NCBI RefSeq assembly: GCF_036250065.1
Contig: NZ_CP109199.1
Coordinates: 4,960,001-5,024,000, forward strand
Direction: 5' to 3'
DNA: 64,000 bases
Source of the DNA: Micromonospora sp. NBC_01699
Lineage (GTDB): Bacteria; Actinomycetota; Actinomycetes; Mycobacteriales; Micromonosporaceae
Shown: one piece after another, positions 55,532 to 63,390 of the stretch
How the letters are laid out: each line of letters starts with the position of its first letter
Numbering within the stretch: position 1 is the stretch's first letter
Made by a program: the position numbers and the translations under genes
The notes under the pieces: model-generated
The model's input: only the letters and a program-made list of their open reading frames with translations
Told to the model about the DNA's origin: nothing
Database searches by the model: none

Positions 55532-56985
55532 ACAAGGTAGAGATAACCAAGCATGGGGTCCGGGCGACCGGTCCGGGGTCGACGTTTTCCGGCCTGCGAG
55601 TCGCTCAATCGAGGGATTCGTTCGATCTGGCGCTGGAGCTGCCGTCGACGCGATCGGTCTACTACCGGATCGACCCCTCAGGGTTGGAGTGGGGCGAGGA
55701 CCTGGCCGCTTTCGCAGGTAGCGCAGGGATTCCCGGCCCAGAGGCGTGGGATCTGCTCGCCATGGTGCACGGAACCGTGCCGGCGCCGGATGATGCGCTG
55801 GGTGTGCCCGGGGTCCAACGGCTGACGGTCGGATCGGTGGTGCGGGTGGACGCCGGCGGGGTCCGGGTAGGGCGACACGCGCCACAATTGCCCCGCCCCG
55901 GGGGAAGCCTGGTCGACGCGGTCGGTGCGGCGCTACCGGATGGTCAGTTCGGGATCGCCTACAGCGGTGGACTCTCTTCGGCGTTTCTGGCGGTGGCGGC
56001 ACGGCGGGCGGGCAAGCGGCCGGTGCTGGTACACGCGGATCTGGGCGCGGCCTTCACACACCTGCCGGTGCCTGGGATTCCTGGCCTGGAACTGCGACGG
56101 GTGCCCGTGGATGTTTCAGAGCTGCTCGACCATCATCCGATCGCCACCGAGCTACCACGACCGCCGACGCCGGAGGTGGAGGCGCGTCGCCGCCTCGTCG
56201 CGAAGTTGTCCGCGGCGGTGGACCTGCCGCTGGCAACCGGGGCGCTGCTGGAGGACCTGGTCTCGATCCGCCTACCCGAAGCCGACATCAGCGATGGAAA
56301 TCTGCTCGAATGCGAGCCGTTCCACGTGGCCGGAATCCTGCCGACACTGGCCGAGGCGCGCAGGCTCCTCGAAGAACAGACCGTGCATGCGCGCATGGCT
56401 GCTGCGGAAGGCCCATCGACGGAGCAGCAGCCCGGTTCTCAGCCACAACGGCCGGTGGAAAAGTACTTCGTGCCTGGTCTGACTGCAACAGGCCGAGAGG
56501 AGTACGACATCGCGCGACAGCTGCGCCTCCCACTTTGGCAGGAGCACATCACGTCCCTGCCACCGGCGCTGGGCAAGGCCGACGCCGCTCTGGCCGAGCG
56601 TGGGAAAGCCGGCGCACTGCTGCCGGCTCTTGCCCCGCAGGTCCTCGCCGCCGTGGTTGCCCTCTCAGCCGACGACATCGGCCGGATCGAGCGGGGGGTG
56701 TTCCGGAACAACCGGCCGCTGTGGCAGGCGATCGACGCGCACGGCGTGACCGGCGTACGACGAGCGGCACCGGGCTACTGGCTGCGCCTAGCCGCGGCCG
56801 AACACCTCAATGCACAGCGGGACAAGCTGGCGGCGGATGTCGCCGAGTCGCCCCTGGCGAAGGCCGGCCTGATTGACGCCACAGAGGTCGCCAAGGCACT
56901 GCGTGACCCTCGGCTGATGACCGAGAACGCCCTGGCCCTGCTCCGGCTGGTGTGGACCGATCACTGGATGGGACGTCAATCATGA
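55528..56985 (+). CDS. Asparagine-synthetase/lasso-cyclase-like protein with altered PP-loop
   Basis: 485 residues. An N-terminal beta-rich part (~1-115) without a Cys nucleophile, then an ATP-pyrophosphatase-type domain. The PP-loop SGGxDSS reads SGGLSSA (~145), losing the conserved Asp. Lasso cyclases (AsnB homologues) adenylate a side-chain carboxylate to close an isopeptide ring. With this change and a core lacking the lasso acceptor position, the reaction may differ or be lost. Start ATG 55528 overlaps the B2-like stop and the stop overlaps the PqqD-like start, so the three are coupled. Confidence 0.8.
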   Translation: MNKVEITKHGVRATGPGSTFSGLRVAQSRDSFDLALELPSTRSVYYRIDPSGLEWGEDLAAFAGSAGIPGPEAWDLLAMVHGTVPAPDDALGVPGVQRLTVGSVVRVDAGGVRVGRHAPQLPRPGGSLVDAVGAALPDGQFGIAYSGGLSSAFLAVAARRAGKRPVLVHADLGAAFTHLPVPGIPGLELRRVPVDVSELLDHHPIATELPRPPTPEVEARRRLVAKLSAAVDLPLATGALLEDLVSIRLPEADISDGNLLECEPFHVAGILPTLAEARRLLEEQTVHARMAAAEGPSTEQQPGSQPQRPVEKYFVPGLTATGREEYDIARQLRLPLWQEHITSLPPALGKADAALAERGKAGALLPALAPQVLAAVVALSADDIGRIERGVFRNNRPLWQAIDAHGVTGVRRAAPGYWLRLAAAEHLNAQRDKLAADVAESPLAKAGLIDATEVAKALRDPRLMTENALALLRLVWTDHWMGRQS

Positions 56986-57194
56986 ACACGGTGAAGCTTG
57001 CCCCCCAGGTGACCCTGACCCTCCTGCCGTACGGCGGCGCGGTTCTGGTGAATGGCGTGAGTCTGGCAATCGCCGAGTGCGATGAGCCACAGCGACTGGC
57101 GATCAACGAACTGCTGGCCGGCGGTGCACCGGAAGGGCAGTTGGCCCAGCTCCTGATTGCGGCCGGATGGGTGGTGCGCGGCGATGCTGGCTGA
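56982..57194 (+). CDS. PqqD-like RiPP recognition element
   Basis: 70 residues. The winged-helix PqqD pattern is visible: strands LAPQVTLTLLPYGGAVLVN, then ECDEPQRLAINELLAGG and a last helix QLAQLLIAAGW. These proteins bind the leader peptide and present the precursor to modifying enzymes (the lasso B1 role). It starts within the AsnB-like stop (ATGA) and overlaps the MauE-like gene by 11 nt. Confidence 0.85.
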   Translation: MNTVKLAPQVTLTLLPYGGAVLVNGVSLAIAECDEPQRLAINELLAGGAPEGQLAQLLIAAGWVVRGDAG

Positions 57195-57960
57195 TCTGCT
57201 GGTGGCGGTCCTGGCCGGTCCTCTCGTGGCTTCCGGTGTGGCGAAGCTGGCGGCGCCAACCGAGAAACTGTCCTGGCCGATTCGCCGCGGGCCGCTGGTG
57301 GCGCCGCACGGCCCGCGGCTGATCGGCGCCGCCGAGCTGATCGGCGCGGTGCTCCTCATTGTGGTGCCCGGGCGCCTTGCCGCGCTCTGCGGTCTGGTGG
57401 CGTACCTGGCGCTGACCATCGTGGCCCACGCACTCCGTGGCCAGAGGTGTGCCTGCTTCGGGCTGGCACGGCTGGCCTCGGTAGGTCACACCCATGTCCT
57501 CGGGAACGCCGCCGGCGCGTTGCTGGCAGCCGTCGCACTGCTGCTGGGCCCCGGCTCCCAAACGGCGTCGCGCGTCGTGTTCGCGGCAGCGGCAACCGCC
57601 CTGATCACCTGTGTGCTCCTCGTGTTGGACCACGGCGCCCGCACGCTCGACGCAGCGAAGGAAGAACAGATCGTGGAATCCATGCACGCGGTGTACGGCG
57701 TACGGCTCTACACCTCGGAGTCGTGTCCATCCTGCCGGGCACTGAAGAAGCTAGTGGCGGGGATGGAGCCGGCTCGCCGCGACGCGGTCGCCGAAACTGT
57801 GCTCGGACCCCATGATGCGCCACCGGCATCGATGGCGGAGATGGGGGTGCCTTGCGCGCAGGGCCTCGACGCCGCAGGACGACCCGTCGGCGAACCGGTC
57901 TCCGGAATCGGCTCGGTCAAGGGTCTGATCAACTCGATCGTCGTCACCGCACATGCTTGA
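57184..57960 (+). CDS. MauE/DoxX-family membrane protein with thioredoxin-like CxxC tail
   Basis: 258 residues from ATG 57184. About four membrane helices (~5-150) include the MauE motif CACFG after the second helix pair. Residues ~165-258 are a soluble domain with YTSESCPSCRALKK, a thioredoxin-type CPSC motif. MauE-like proteins are thought to take part in disulfide chemistry. Next to a six-Cys peptide this is a natural candidate for making or reshuffling its disulfides, or for supplying electrons. It overlaps the S9 peptidase gene by 8 nt. Confidence 0.82.
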   Translation: MLADLLVAVLAGPLVASGVAKLAAPTEKLSWPIRRGPLVAPHGPRLIGAAELIGAVLLIVVPGRLAALCGLVAYLALTIVAHALRGQRCACFGLARLASVGHTHVLGNAAGALLAAVALLLGPGSQTASRVVFAAAATALITCVLLVLDHGARTLDAAKEEQIVESMHAVYGVRLYTSESCPSCRALKKLVAGMEPARRDAVAETVLGPHDAPPASMAEMGVPCAQGLDAAGRPVGEPVSGIGSVKGLINSIVVTAHA

Positions 57961-59455
57961 CAGCTGGCGGGAAAGCTCAATGACCGGGCCGTGGGCGCGG
58001 CTGACCGCCCCGACCGAGCCCTCGATCTCGCAGGCGAACCCTGCCGCCGTGTGCTGGCGCGACCTGTGGGTGGACCCGGACCTGGCCGGGCTCGTCACGG
58101 ACCGGGCACGGCTGACCCGCATCGAGATCCACCCAGATGGCACGTCACCCGGATGGACGTTACCGATCACCGACGTGCTGCCCACACCACTCACGTGGCA
58201 CCCCGACCGGCCCCTCGTCGCCGGGCTGGTGGTCCGGGACCGACACGCCCATCCGTGGGTGGCCGACTACGCCGCCCAGACTGTCACACTGTTCGACCAA
58301 GTGCGGGCAGCGACCTCGCACGCACGGCCTCCCCATGTCTGGGTGGGTGACCGCCTCGTCGTGCTCCTGGCGTCGCCGGCAACGCCCGCCCCGGTCGCAC
58401 AAGGGAACCCGGTCGCACAAGGGAACCCGGTCGCGCTGGAGGCGACGGGTCCGGGATATGTGAAATTCCAGCCCACCCTGCCCGAACTCGCCGCTGTCGT
58501 CGCCGCCCGGCCCGCGGCGCTGGACCTGCTTACCGGCCAGACACTCGGACTGACCGACCCGCTGGTGGTCCGGCGTCTGGCCGCCCTGGACGGGGAACTC
58601 TATCTGGAGTACGCCGAGGACGATCCCGTCTCCGAGGAGGGCCTGTCCTGGTCCGGCCTCGCCGTGCCGGTGGACGGATCCGGCCCGCCCCGACGGGCCA
58701 CCGAAACTCCCCACGACCTGCCCCACGATGCGCTGCCAGAAGAGGCGGCACCAAACCCCCAACCCACCCCGCCGATGCCGATGCCGATGCCGATCAGCAT
58801 CGATACCGGGCATCACCAGGCCAGGCTCGCTCAGTACGGGGAAGAGCCGGCAGCAGTGTTGTGGCTACGCGATGCCCGCCCCGCAGGCAGGGTGACGGCG
58901 CCACCCCTGCTGGATACTGGATACGCGGTCGCGAACCTGGACCTGCCGTTGCACTGGCCGCCCGACGCCACGGTGGAATCCCTGCACCAGCAGATAGTCG
59001 AAACGGTCCACGCCGCGCTGGCCACCATTGACGGTCCGGTGCTGGTGGGCGGGCACAGCTTCAGCGCCACCCTCGCCCTTTACGCCCTCGCCCACATACC
59101 TGAGCTGCGTGGAGCGATCGCGCACAGCGGCTGCTACAACCGCACTCTCACTCCGACCGGTTGGCAACACGAAAAACGTCACCTGTGGCAGGCCCCGGAC
59201 ATCTACCGCGCCTTCAGCGCCCTGGAGTTCGCCCACCGGCTCGATCGGCCTGTGCTGTTGGCCCACGGCACCAAGGACAGCAACCCCGCCACCGCCCCCG
59301 GACAATCCGTCGAGCTCTACAAGGCCATCGTCGCCAACGGCGGCACCGCCCGTCTGCTCCTCCTTCCCGGCGCGGGCCACGCGTTCCATTACGCCGAACA
59401 CCTCGCGTTCCTACGCGCCGAGCACCACAGCTGGATCACACGGTGGACCCGGTGA
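57953..59455 (+). CDS. S9-type prolyl-oligopeptidase-like serine peptidase
   Basis: About 500 residues; ATG 57953 overlaps the previous stop, and ATG 57980 with GGGAAAG upstream is an alternative. The N-terminal ~270 residues are propeller-like. A Pro/Met-rich linker (PMPMPMPI, ~275) precedes the alpha/beta-hydrolase domain with Ser in GGHSFSA (~367), Asp in HGTKDSNP (~439) and His in GAGHAFHY (~475). The triad is complete and no signal peptide is seen. S9 enzymes act as isopeptidases in some lasso clusters. Here, where the B2-like protein is degenerate, it could instead be the leader protease. Confidence 0.85.
   Translation: MLDSWRESSMTGPWARLTAPTEPSISQANPAAVCWRDLWVDPDLAGLVTDRARLTRIEIHPDGTSPGWTLPITDVLPTPLTWHPDRPLVAGLVVRDRHAHPWVADYAAQTVTLFDQVRAATSHARPPHVWVGDRLVVLLASPATPAPVAQGNPVAQGNPVALEATGPGYVKFQPTLPELAAVVAARPAALDLLTGQTLGLTDPLVVRRLAALDGELYLEYAEDDPVSEEGLSWSGLAVPVDGSGPPRRATETPHDLPHDALPEEAAPNPQPTPPMPMPMPISIDTGHHQARLAQYGEEPAAVLWLRDARPAGRVTAPPLLDTGYAVANLDLPLHWPPDATVESLHQQIVETVHAALATIDGPVLVGGHSFSATLALYALAHIPELRGAIAHSGCYNRTLTPTGWQHEKRHLWQAPDIYRAFSALEFAHRLDRPVLLAHGTKDSNPATAPGQSVELYKAIVANGGTARLLLLPGAGHAFHYAEHLAFLRAEHHSWITRWTR
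58393..58428 (+). repeat. 18-bp direct repeat inside the peptidase gene
   Basis: Two identical tandem copies of GGTCGCACAAGGGAACCC, encoding PVAQGNPVAQGN in the propeller-like part; an apparently recent slippage duplication that keeps the frame. Confidence 0.85.
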
Positions 59456-61260
59456 CGCCCAGACTCACGCTCCGCGACATGTGCCGGGCGGCGACACGGG
59501 CCGTACGCATGTCCTGGGCGGCGGACCGGCGGGGTGTCCTCACCGTGGTCGGGCTTCAGCTGACCACCGCAGTCGGCCTGGCCGGTGCGTTGCTGCTGTT
59601 GCGGGGCATGGTCGACGACGTGATGCCCCTGGCCGGCAGGGGAGGTGCCGAAGCGGACCCCTCAACGCTAGCCTCCGGGCTGGTGGCGCTGATCGCCCTC
59701 GGCGCGGCGGGTGGCATCCTGCAAACGCTCAGTAAGATGCGACAGCAGATACTCACCGATCGGGTAGACCGGCACGTCATCTCACTGGTGTTACGCACCG
59801 CCGCTCATACCGAGCTGTGGGAATTCGAAGACCCCGACTTCCATGACAGGTTGCAGCGCGCCGTACACGCCGCGCGACACAAGCCGGCCATGGTGATCAT
59901 AATGCTGGTCACGATGATGCAGGCGGCGCTGACCGTGCTGGCCGTGGCGGGCGTCTTCATTACCATCGCCTGGTGGCTGCTCCCACTGGCGACTCTCACC
60001 GCGTTGCCGCTGTTCAAGGCCGCCAAGGACGAACGCGACGCCATATACACAATGCACCACTCCCTAGCCGAGAACCACCGCCGCCGCCAATACTTCGAGC
60101 AGTTACTCACCGGCAGAGACGAGGCCAAGGAAATCCGCGCTTTGGACCTCGGCGCCACCCTCCACACCCGCTGGGACAACGAATACGCTCAGGAACTGAC
60201 CGGCATGGTCCGCCTGATCCGCACCCATGCGGGACGCGAAATCCTCGCCAGACTCGTATCCAGTGCTCTGATCGTCGGCGTCATCACCACCGTCTGGGCC
60301 CTGGTGGACGCCGGCGCGGTGTCCCTGGCCGGCGCCTCCACCGGCCTGGTCGGACTCTGGTTGCTGTCGACTCGGATGGCGATGGCCAGTCACATGCTCA
60401 ACGACATGGGCCAGTCCCTGTACTTCCTCAAGGACCTGCACGACTTCGCGGCCCCGGCCACCGCGCCACCACCTAGGCCCGCTGAACCCGTGCGCCCGTT
60501 CCGGACGCTGCGTGCGCGCGATCTGACCTTCGCCTACCCCGGCACCGATCAACGCACCCTCCACGGCATCGACATCTCACTGCATGAAGGCGAAATCATC
60601 GCCCTCGTCGGGGTCAACGGCTCCGGAAAAACCACCCTCGCGAAGATCCTCGCCGGCCTGTACGCGCCCACCGGCGGAAGCCTGGACCACGACGGTCGCC
60701 CGGCCACCGACCTGCATCAACTGCGCCATGGCTGCGCCGTGGTGTTCCAGGACTTCGTCCGCTACAAGGTGACCGCTTACGACAACATCGCGTTCGGACG
60801 CGTCGAGGACCAACCCCACGACAGCCGCACCAGATGCGCCGCCGAATCCGCCGGTGTCGCGGCCCTCGTGGAGGGCCTTCCCGACGGCTACGACACCGTC
60901 CTCGGGCGCGAGTTCACCAACGGCACGGACCTCTCGGGTGGCCAGTGGCAGAAACTCGCCATCGCCCGCGCCTTCTACCGCGATTCCCCCTTTATCATCC
61001 TCGACGAGCCCACCGCCGCCCTGGATCCTCAGGCCGAAGCAGACCTCTTCGCCCGCATCCGCCAGCTCTTCGCCGGCCGCACGGTCCTGCTCATCTCGCA
61101 CCGATTCTCCAGCGTCCGCAGCGCCGACCGCATCTACGTCCTGGACGCCGGCCGCATCATCGAACACGGCACCCACACCCAACTCATGCGCGCCCAGGGC
61201 CGCTACGCCGACCTCTTCCTCACTCAGGCAGCGGGGTACCTCGACGCGACGCCGGCCTGA
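59452..61260 (+). CDS. ABC exporter, fused membrane and ATPase domains
   Basis: 602 residues from GTG 59452, overlapping the peptidase stop (GTGA). Membrane domain with about six helices (~25-345), then the ATPase: Walker A GVNGSGKTT (~387), signature LSGGQWQ (~494), Walker B IILDEPTAALD and switch His in LISHRFS. No N-terminal C39 peptidase is present. It is the lasso-D type half transporter and should export the matured Cys-rich peptide and give immunity. Two TTA leucine codons (59791, 60103) stand out in this GC-rich DNA. The peptide genes end here. Confidence 0.92.
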   Translation: MTPRLTLRDMCRAATRAVRMSWAADRRGVLTVVGLQLTTAVGLAGALLLLRGMVDDVMPLAGRGGAEADPSTLASGLVALIALGAAGGILQTLSKMRQQILTDRVDRHVISLVLRTAAHTELWEFEDPDFHDRLQRAVHAARHKPAMVIIMLVTMMQAALTVLAVAGVFITIAWWLLPLATLTALPLFKAAKDERDAIYTMHHSLAENHRRRQYFEQLLTGRDEAKEIRALDLGATLHTRWDNEYAQELTGMVRLIRTHAGREILARLVSSALIVGVITTVWALVDAGAVSLAGASTGLVGLWLLSTRMAMASHMLNDMGQSLYFLKDLHDFAAPATAPPPRPAEPVRPFRTLRARDLTFAYPGTDQRTLHGIDISLHEGEIIALVGVNGSGKTTLAKILAGLYAPTGGSLDHDGRPATDLHQLRHGCAVVFQDFVRYKVTAYDNIAFGRVEDQPHDSRTRCAAESAGVAALVEGLPDGYDTVLGREFTNGTDLSGGQWQKLAIARAFYRDSPFIILDEPTAALDPQAEADLFARIRQLFAGRTVLLISHRFSSVRSADRIYVLDAGRIIEHGTHTQLMRAQGRYADLFLTQAAGYLDATPA

Positions 61261-61266
61261 GCTCGG

Positions 61267-61560
61267 GTGAGAGACAGCTGGTCGGCGCGACTGCTCGCCG
61301 ATCACCTGAGCGGGACGGGGATGCCGGTCAGCTTGGCCGAGGTGGCCCGGATCGGGCGGGCGTGGGACCTGCAACCGCATCGGGTCGAGACGGTCAAGTT
61401 CTCCACTGATCCACAGTTGGAGGCGAAGGTTGTAATGTGGTCGGCCTGTACCTCGACCCGCCCGCGAACGCCGTCGTGGTCTGCGTCGATGAGAAGTCAC
61501 AGATCCAGGCCCTGGACCGGACCGCGCCACTACCACCGATGCGGATCGACCAGGCCGAAC
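61267..61560 (+). pseudogene. IS630-type transposase fragment
   Basis: A middle segment of an IS630 transposase in two frames: WSARLLADHLSG, VARIGRAWDLQPHRVETVKF and [10 protein letters not shown]. After a frameshift it continues [20 protein letters not shown] and [13 protein letters not shown], where it ends abruptly. The N-terminus and the rest of the DDE core are missing. It marks the right border of the peptide island. Confidence 0.75.
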
Positions 61561-61664
61561 GGCGCCAGCTTCAGCCCTTGAACCGAATTTCCCGTACGCC
61601 GATGGTGGGCGCCCGGGCGATAAAGCGCGGGCCGCCGCGCGGACTTTCCGCAATACTGGCCCGT

Positions 61665-62405
61665 GTGGACGAGGTTCAGGTCGTGGTTGCTCACTCCGAG
61701 CGGGTGACGCTCCGCATCGGCGACGTCTTCCTCAAGGTGGACGCCGACCCGGCGCGCCTGGACGCCGAGGCCGAGGCGATGGCCGCGGCGCCGATCCCGA
61801 CGGCCCCGATCCTGTGGCGCAAACCGTCGGTGATAGCGCTCGGCGCCCTCCCCGGCGAGGCCCTCGGCCGCCTCGGCGAGCCGTCGCTCGCCTCGCCCGC
61901 GGCCTGGGCCGCCGCGGGTGCCGCCGCCCGCACCCTGCACGACGCGCCGCTACCCGCACGCCCCGGCCGCAGCGCCGACTCGCTGGTCTGGGCGGAGCTG
62001 GAATCCGAGTGCGAACTGCTCGTCGCGAACGGCGTCCTCCCCGCCGGCCTGGTCGCCCGCAATCGTGAGGTCGCCGAGACCGCCTTCCGCCCGTTCAACC
62101 CGGTGTTCGCCCACGGCGACCTCCAGATCACCCACGTCTTCACCGACGGCGATCGGGTCACCGGCGTGCTCGACTGGTCCGAGGCCGGCCATGGCGACCC
62201 GATGTTCGACCTCGCCACGCTGACGCTGGGCCACGAGGACCGCCTCGCCGACGTCCTCGCCGGCTACGGCCCCGCCGCCGACCCGGCCGCCATCCGCGCC
62301 TGGTGGTCCCTCCGCAGCCTCCTCAACGTCCGCTGGCTCGCCGGACACGGCTTCGACCCGTTCGCCCCGGGCTGCGAGGTCGACGTCCTCAAATCTCGCA
62401 TGTGA
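61665..62405 (+). CDS. Aminoglycoside-phosphotransferase-fold (APH) protein
   Basis: 246 residues from GTG 61665. Kinase-like fold of the APH/choline kinase family: phosphate-transfer loop [12 protein letters not shown] with its catalytic Asp, and metal site [20 protein letters not shown]. The N-terminal lobe [16 protein letters not shown] holds the ATP Lys. The substrate is unknown: antibiotic, sugar or other small molecule. It follows a transposase fragment and is not linked to the peptide genes by overlap. Confidence 0.85.
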   Translation: MDEVQVVVAHSERVTLRIGDVFLKVDADPARLDAEAEAMAAAPIPTAPILWRKPSVIALGALPGEALGRLGEPSLASPAAWAAAGAAARTLHDAPLPARPGRSADSLVWAELESECELLVANGVLPAGLVARNREVAETAFRPFNPVFAHGDLQITHVFTDGDRVTGVLDWSEAGHGDPMFDLATLTLGHEDRLADVLAGYGPAADPAAIRAWWSLRSLLNVRWLAGHGFDPFAPGCEVDVLKSRM

Positions 62406-62771
62406 CGGATCGATCCCGGTGATGCCGGGCCGTGAATCGTCGACGCCCCGCGCCTGGCACGCCGGCACCGCCGGAGTGGTCGTGTATTGAGTGGAGGATG
62501 AAGGTGGCTGCTTCCGCAGCGGCGGAGACAATCCGACGGTCCGGCCAGTCGGCTGACGACTCTGCCGTGGCCATCACCGCCGCTGCCATCGCCTGTACGT
62601 CCGAGCTGCTGCCGAAGGCAGTGCTGGTCACCCCGCTCGTGGGCAATCCGCAGGGCATTTGCGGTGGCCGCCCGTCGGCGCACCGGCTGCGATCGGTGAC
62701 CTCGGTGGCGGCAGGCGGGACGCGCGAGCCCGGCGCACGCTGCCGCCACCTGATCCGGTCACCCGGCGGTC
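62406..62771. other. Stretch without recognised gene
   Basis: 366 bases between the APH gene and a minus-strand secreted-protein gene; several open frames but none with codon use or motifs that convince. No hairpin noted. Confidence 0.45.
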
Positions 62772-63032
62772 CTACCCCGGCAGCCAGGCCCGGAAGTACC
62801 AGCCGTTGTACTCGCTGTTGGGCAGGGTGCGGTATTCACAGTTGCTGCTCACCTCACCCCAGTAGCTGGCATCGATACGGTAGAGCTCGCACTCGTCGTA
62901 GGTGACGAAATAGCCGTTCCAATCGAATTGCACGGCGGCGGCCGGGGCCGGCTGGACGGTGAAGCCGACGGCTGCCGCGGCGGCGGCGACAACCGCGAGG
63001 CGGGTGAGCCGGCGGCGGAGCGGCTGGGGCAT
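62772..63032 (-). CDS. Small secreted protein
   Basis: 86 residues with a basic start (QPLRRRLTRL), an Ala-rich signal segment and a likely cleavage near PAAA-VQFDW (~34). The mature ~52 residues are rich in Tyr/Trp and hold two Cys (DECELY, SSNCEY), suggesting one disulfide. No family is recognised. Confidence 0.7.
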   Translation of the reverse strand: MPQPLRRRLTRLAVVAAAAAAVGFTVQPAPAAAVQFDWNGYFVTYDECELYRIDASYWGEVSSNCEYRTLPNSEYNGWYFRAWLPG

Positions 63033-63390
63033 GGCGAGTCCTTCCGGAGTGGTGACGAACCTGCCCGACCATCATAAATCCACGATCACCGATTGATGAT
63101 CCACCATCCGGACAGCCCGGACCCGCGAATATCGGCGGATTTCACCGTCACTGCCAGCCTGTCGCGCAGCCCTAGCACTCCAGCAGGAGGTCCGTTCGGA
63201 CCTGTGGTGACGTGTGGTTTTGTCCGTGGACAGCAAGCGGCCGCCGTCGAGTCTCAGTGGTTGCATAGACCTCAGGAGATGCGGCGGTGGCTGCCGCTCA
63301 CGGCCGGAACCCCGGCGCCGGCACAGCACCGCCCGGGCGTCGAATTTGAGCCTGGGATCGCTGTCCACCTCTCACCCAGCCGTCCGGGGT
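63033..63390. other. Stretch without recognised gene
   Basis: 358 bases between two minus-strand genes; it should contain the promoter of the small secreted protein. Nothing else is recognised. Confidence 0.45.

Noticed and set aside
58771-58794. CCGATG repeats as a possible regulatory or CRISPR-like array
   Set aside because: They are in-frame codons for a Pro-Met linker of the S9 peptidase; there are no spacers.
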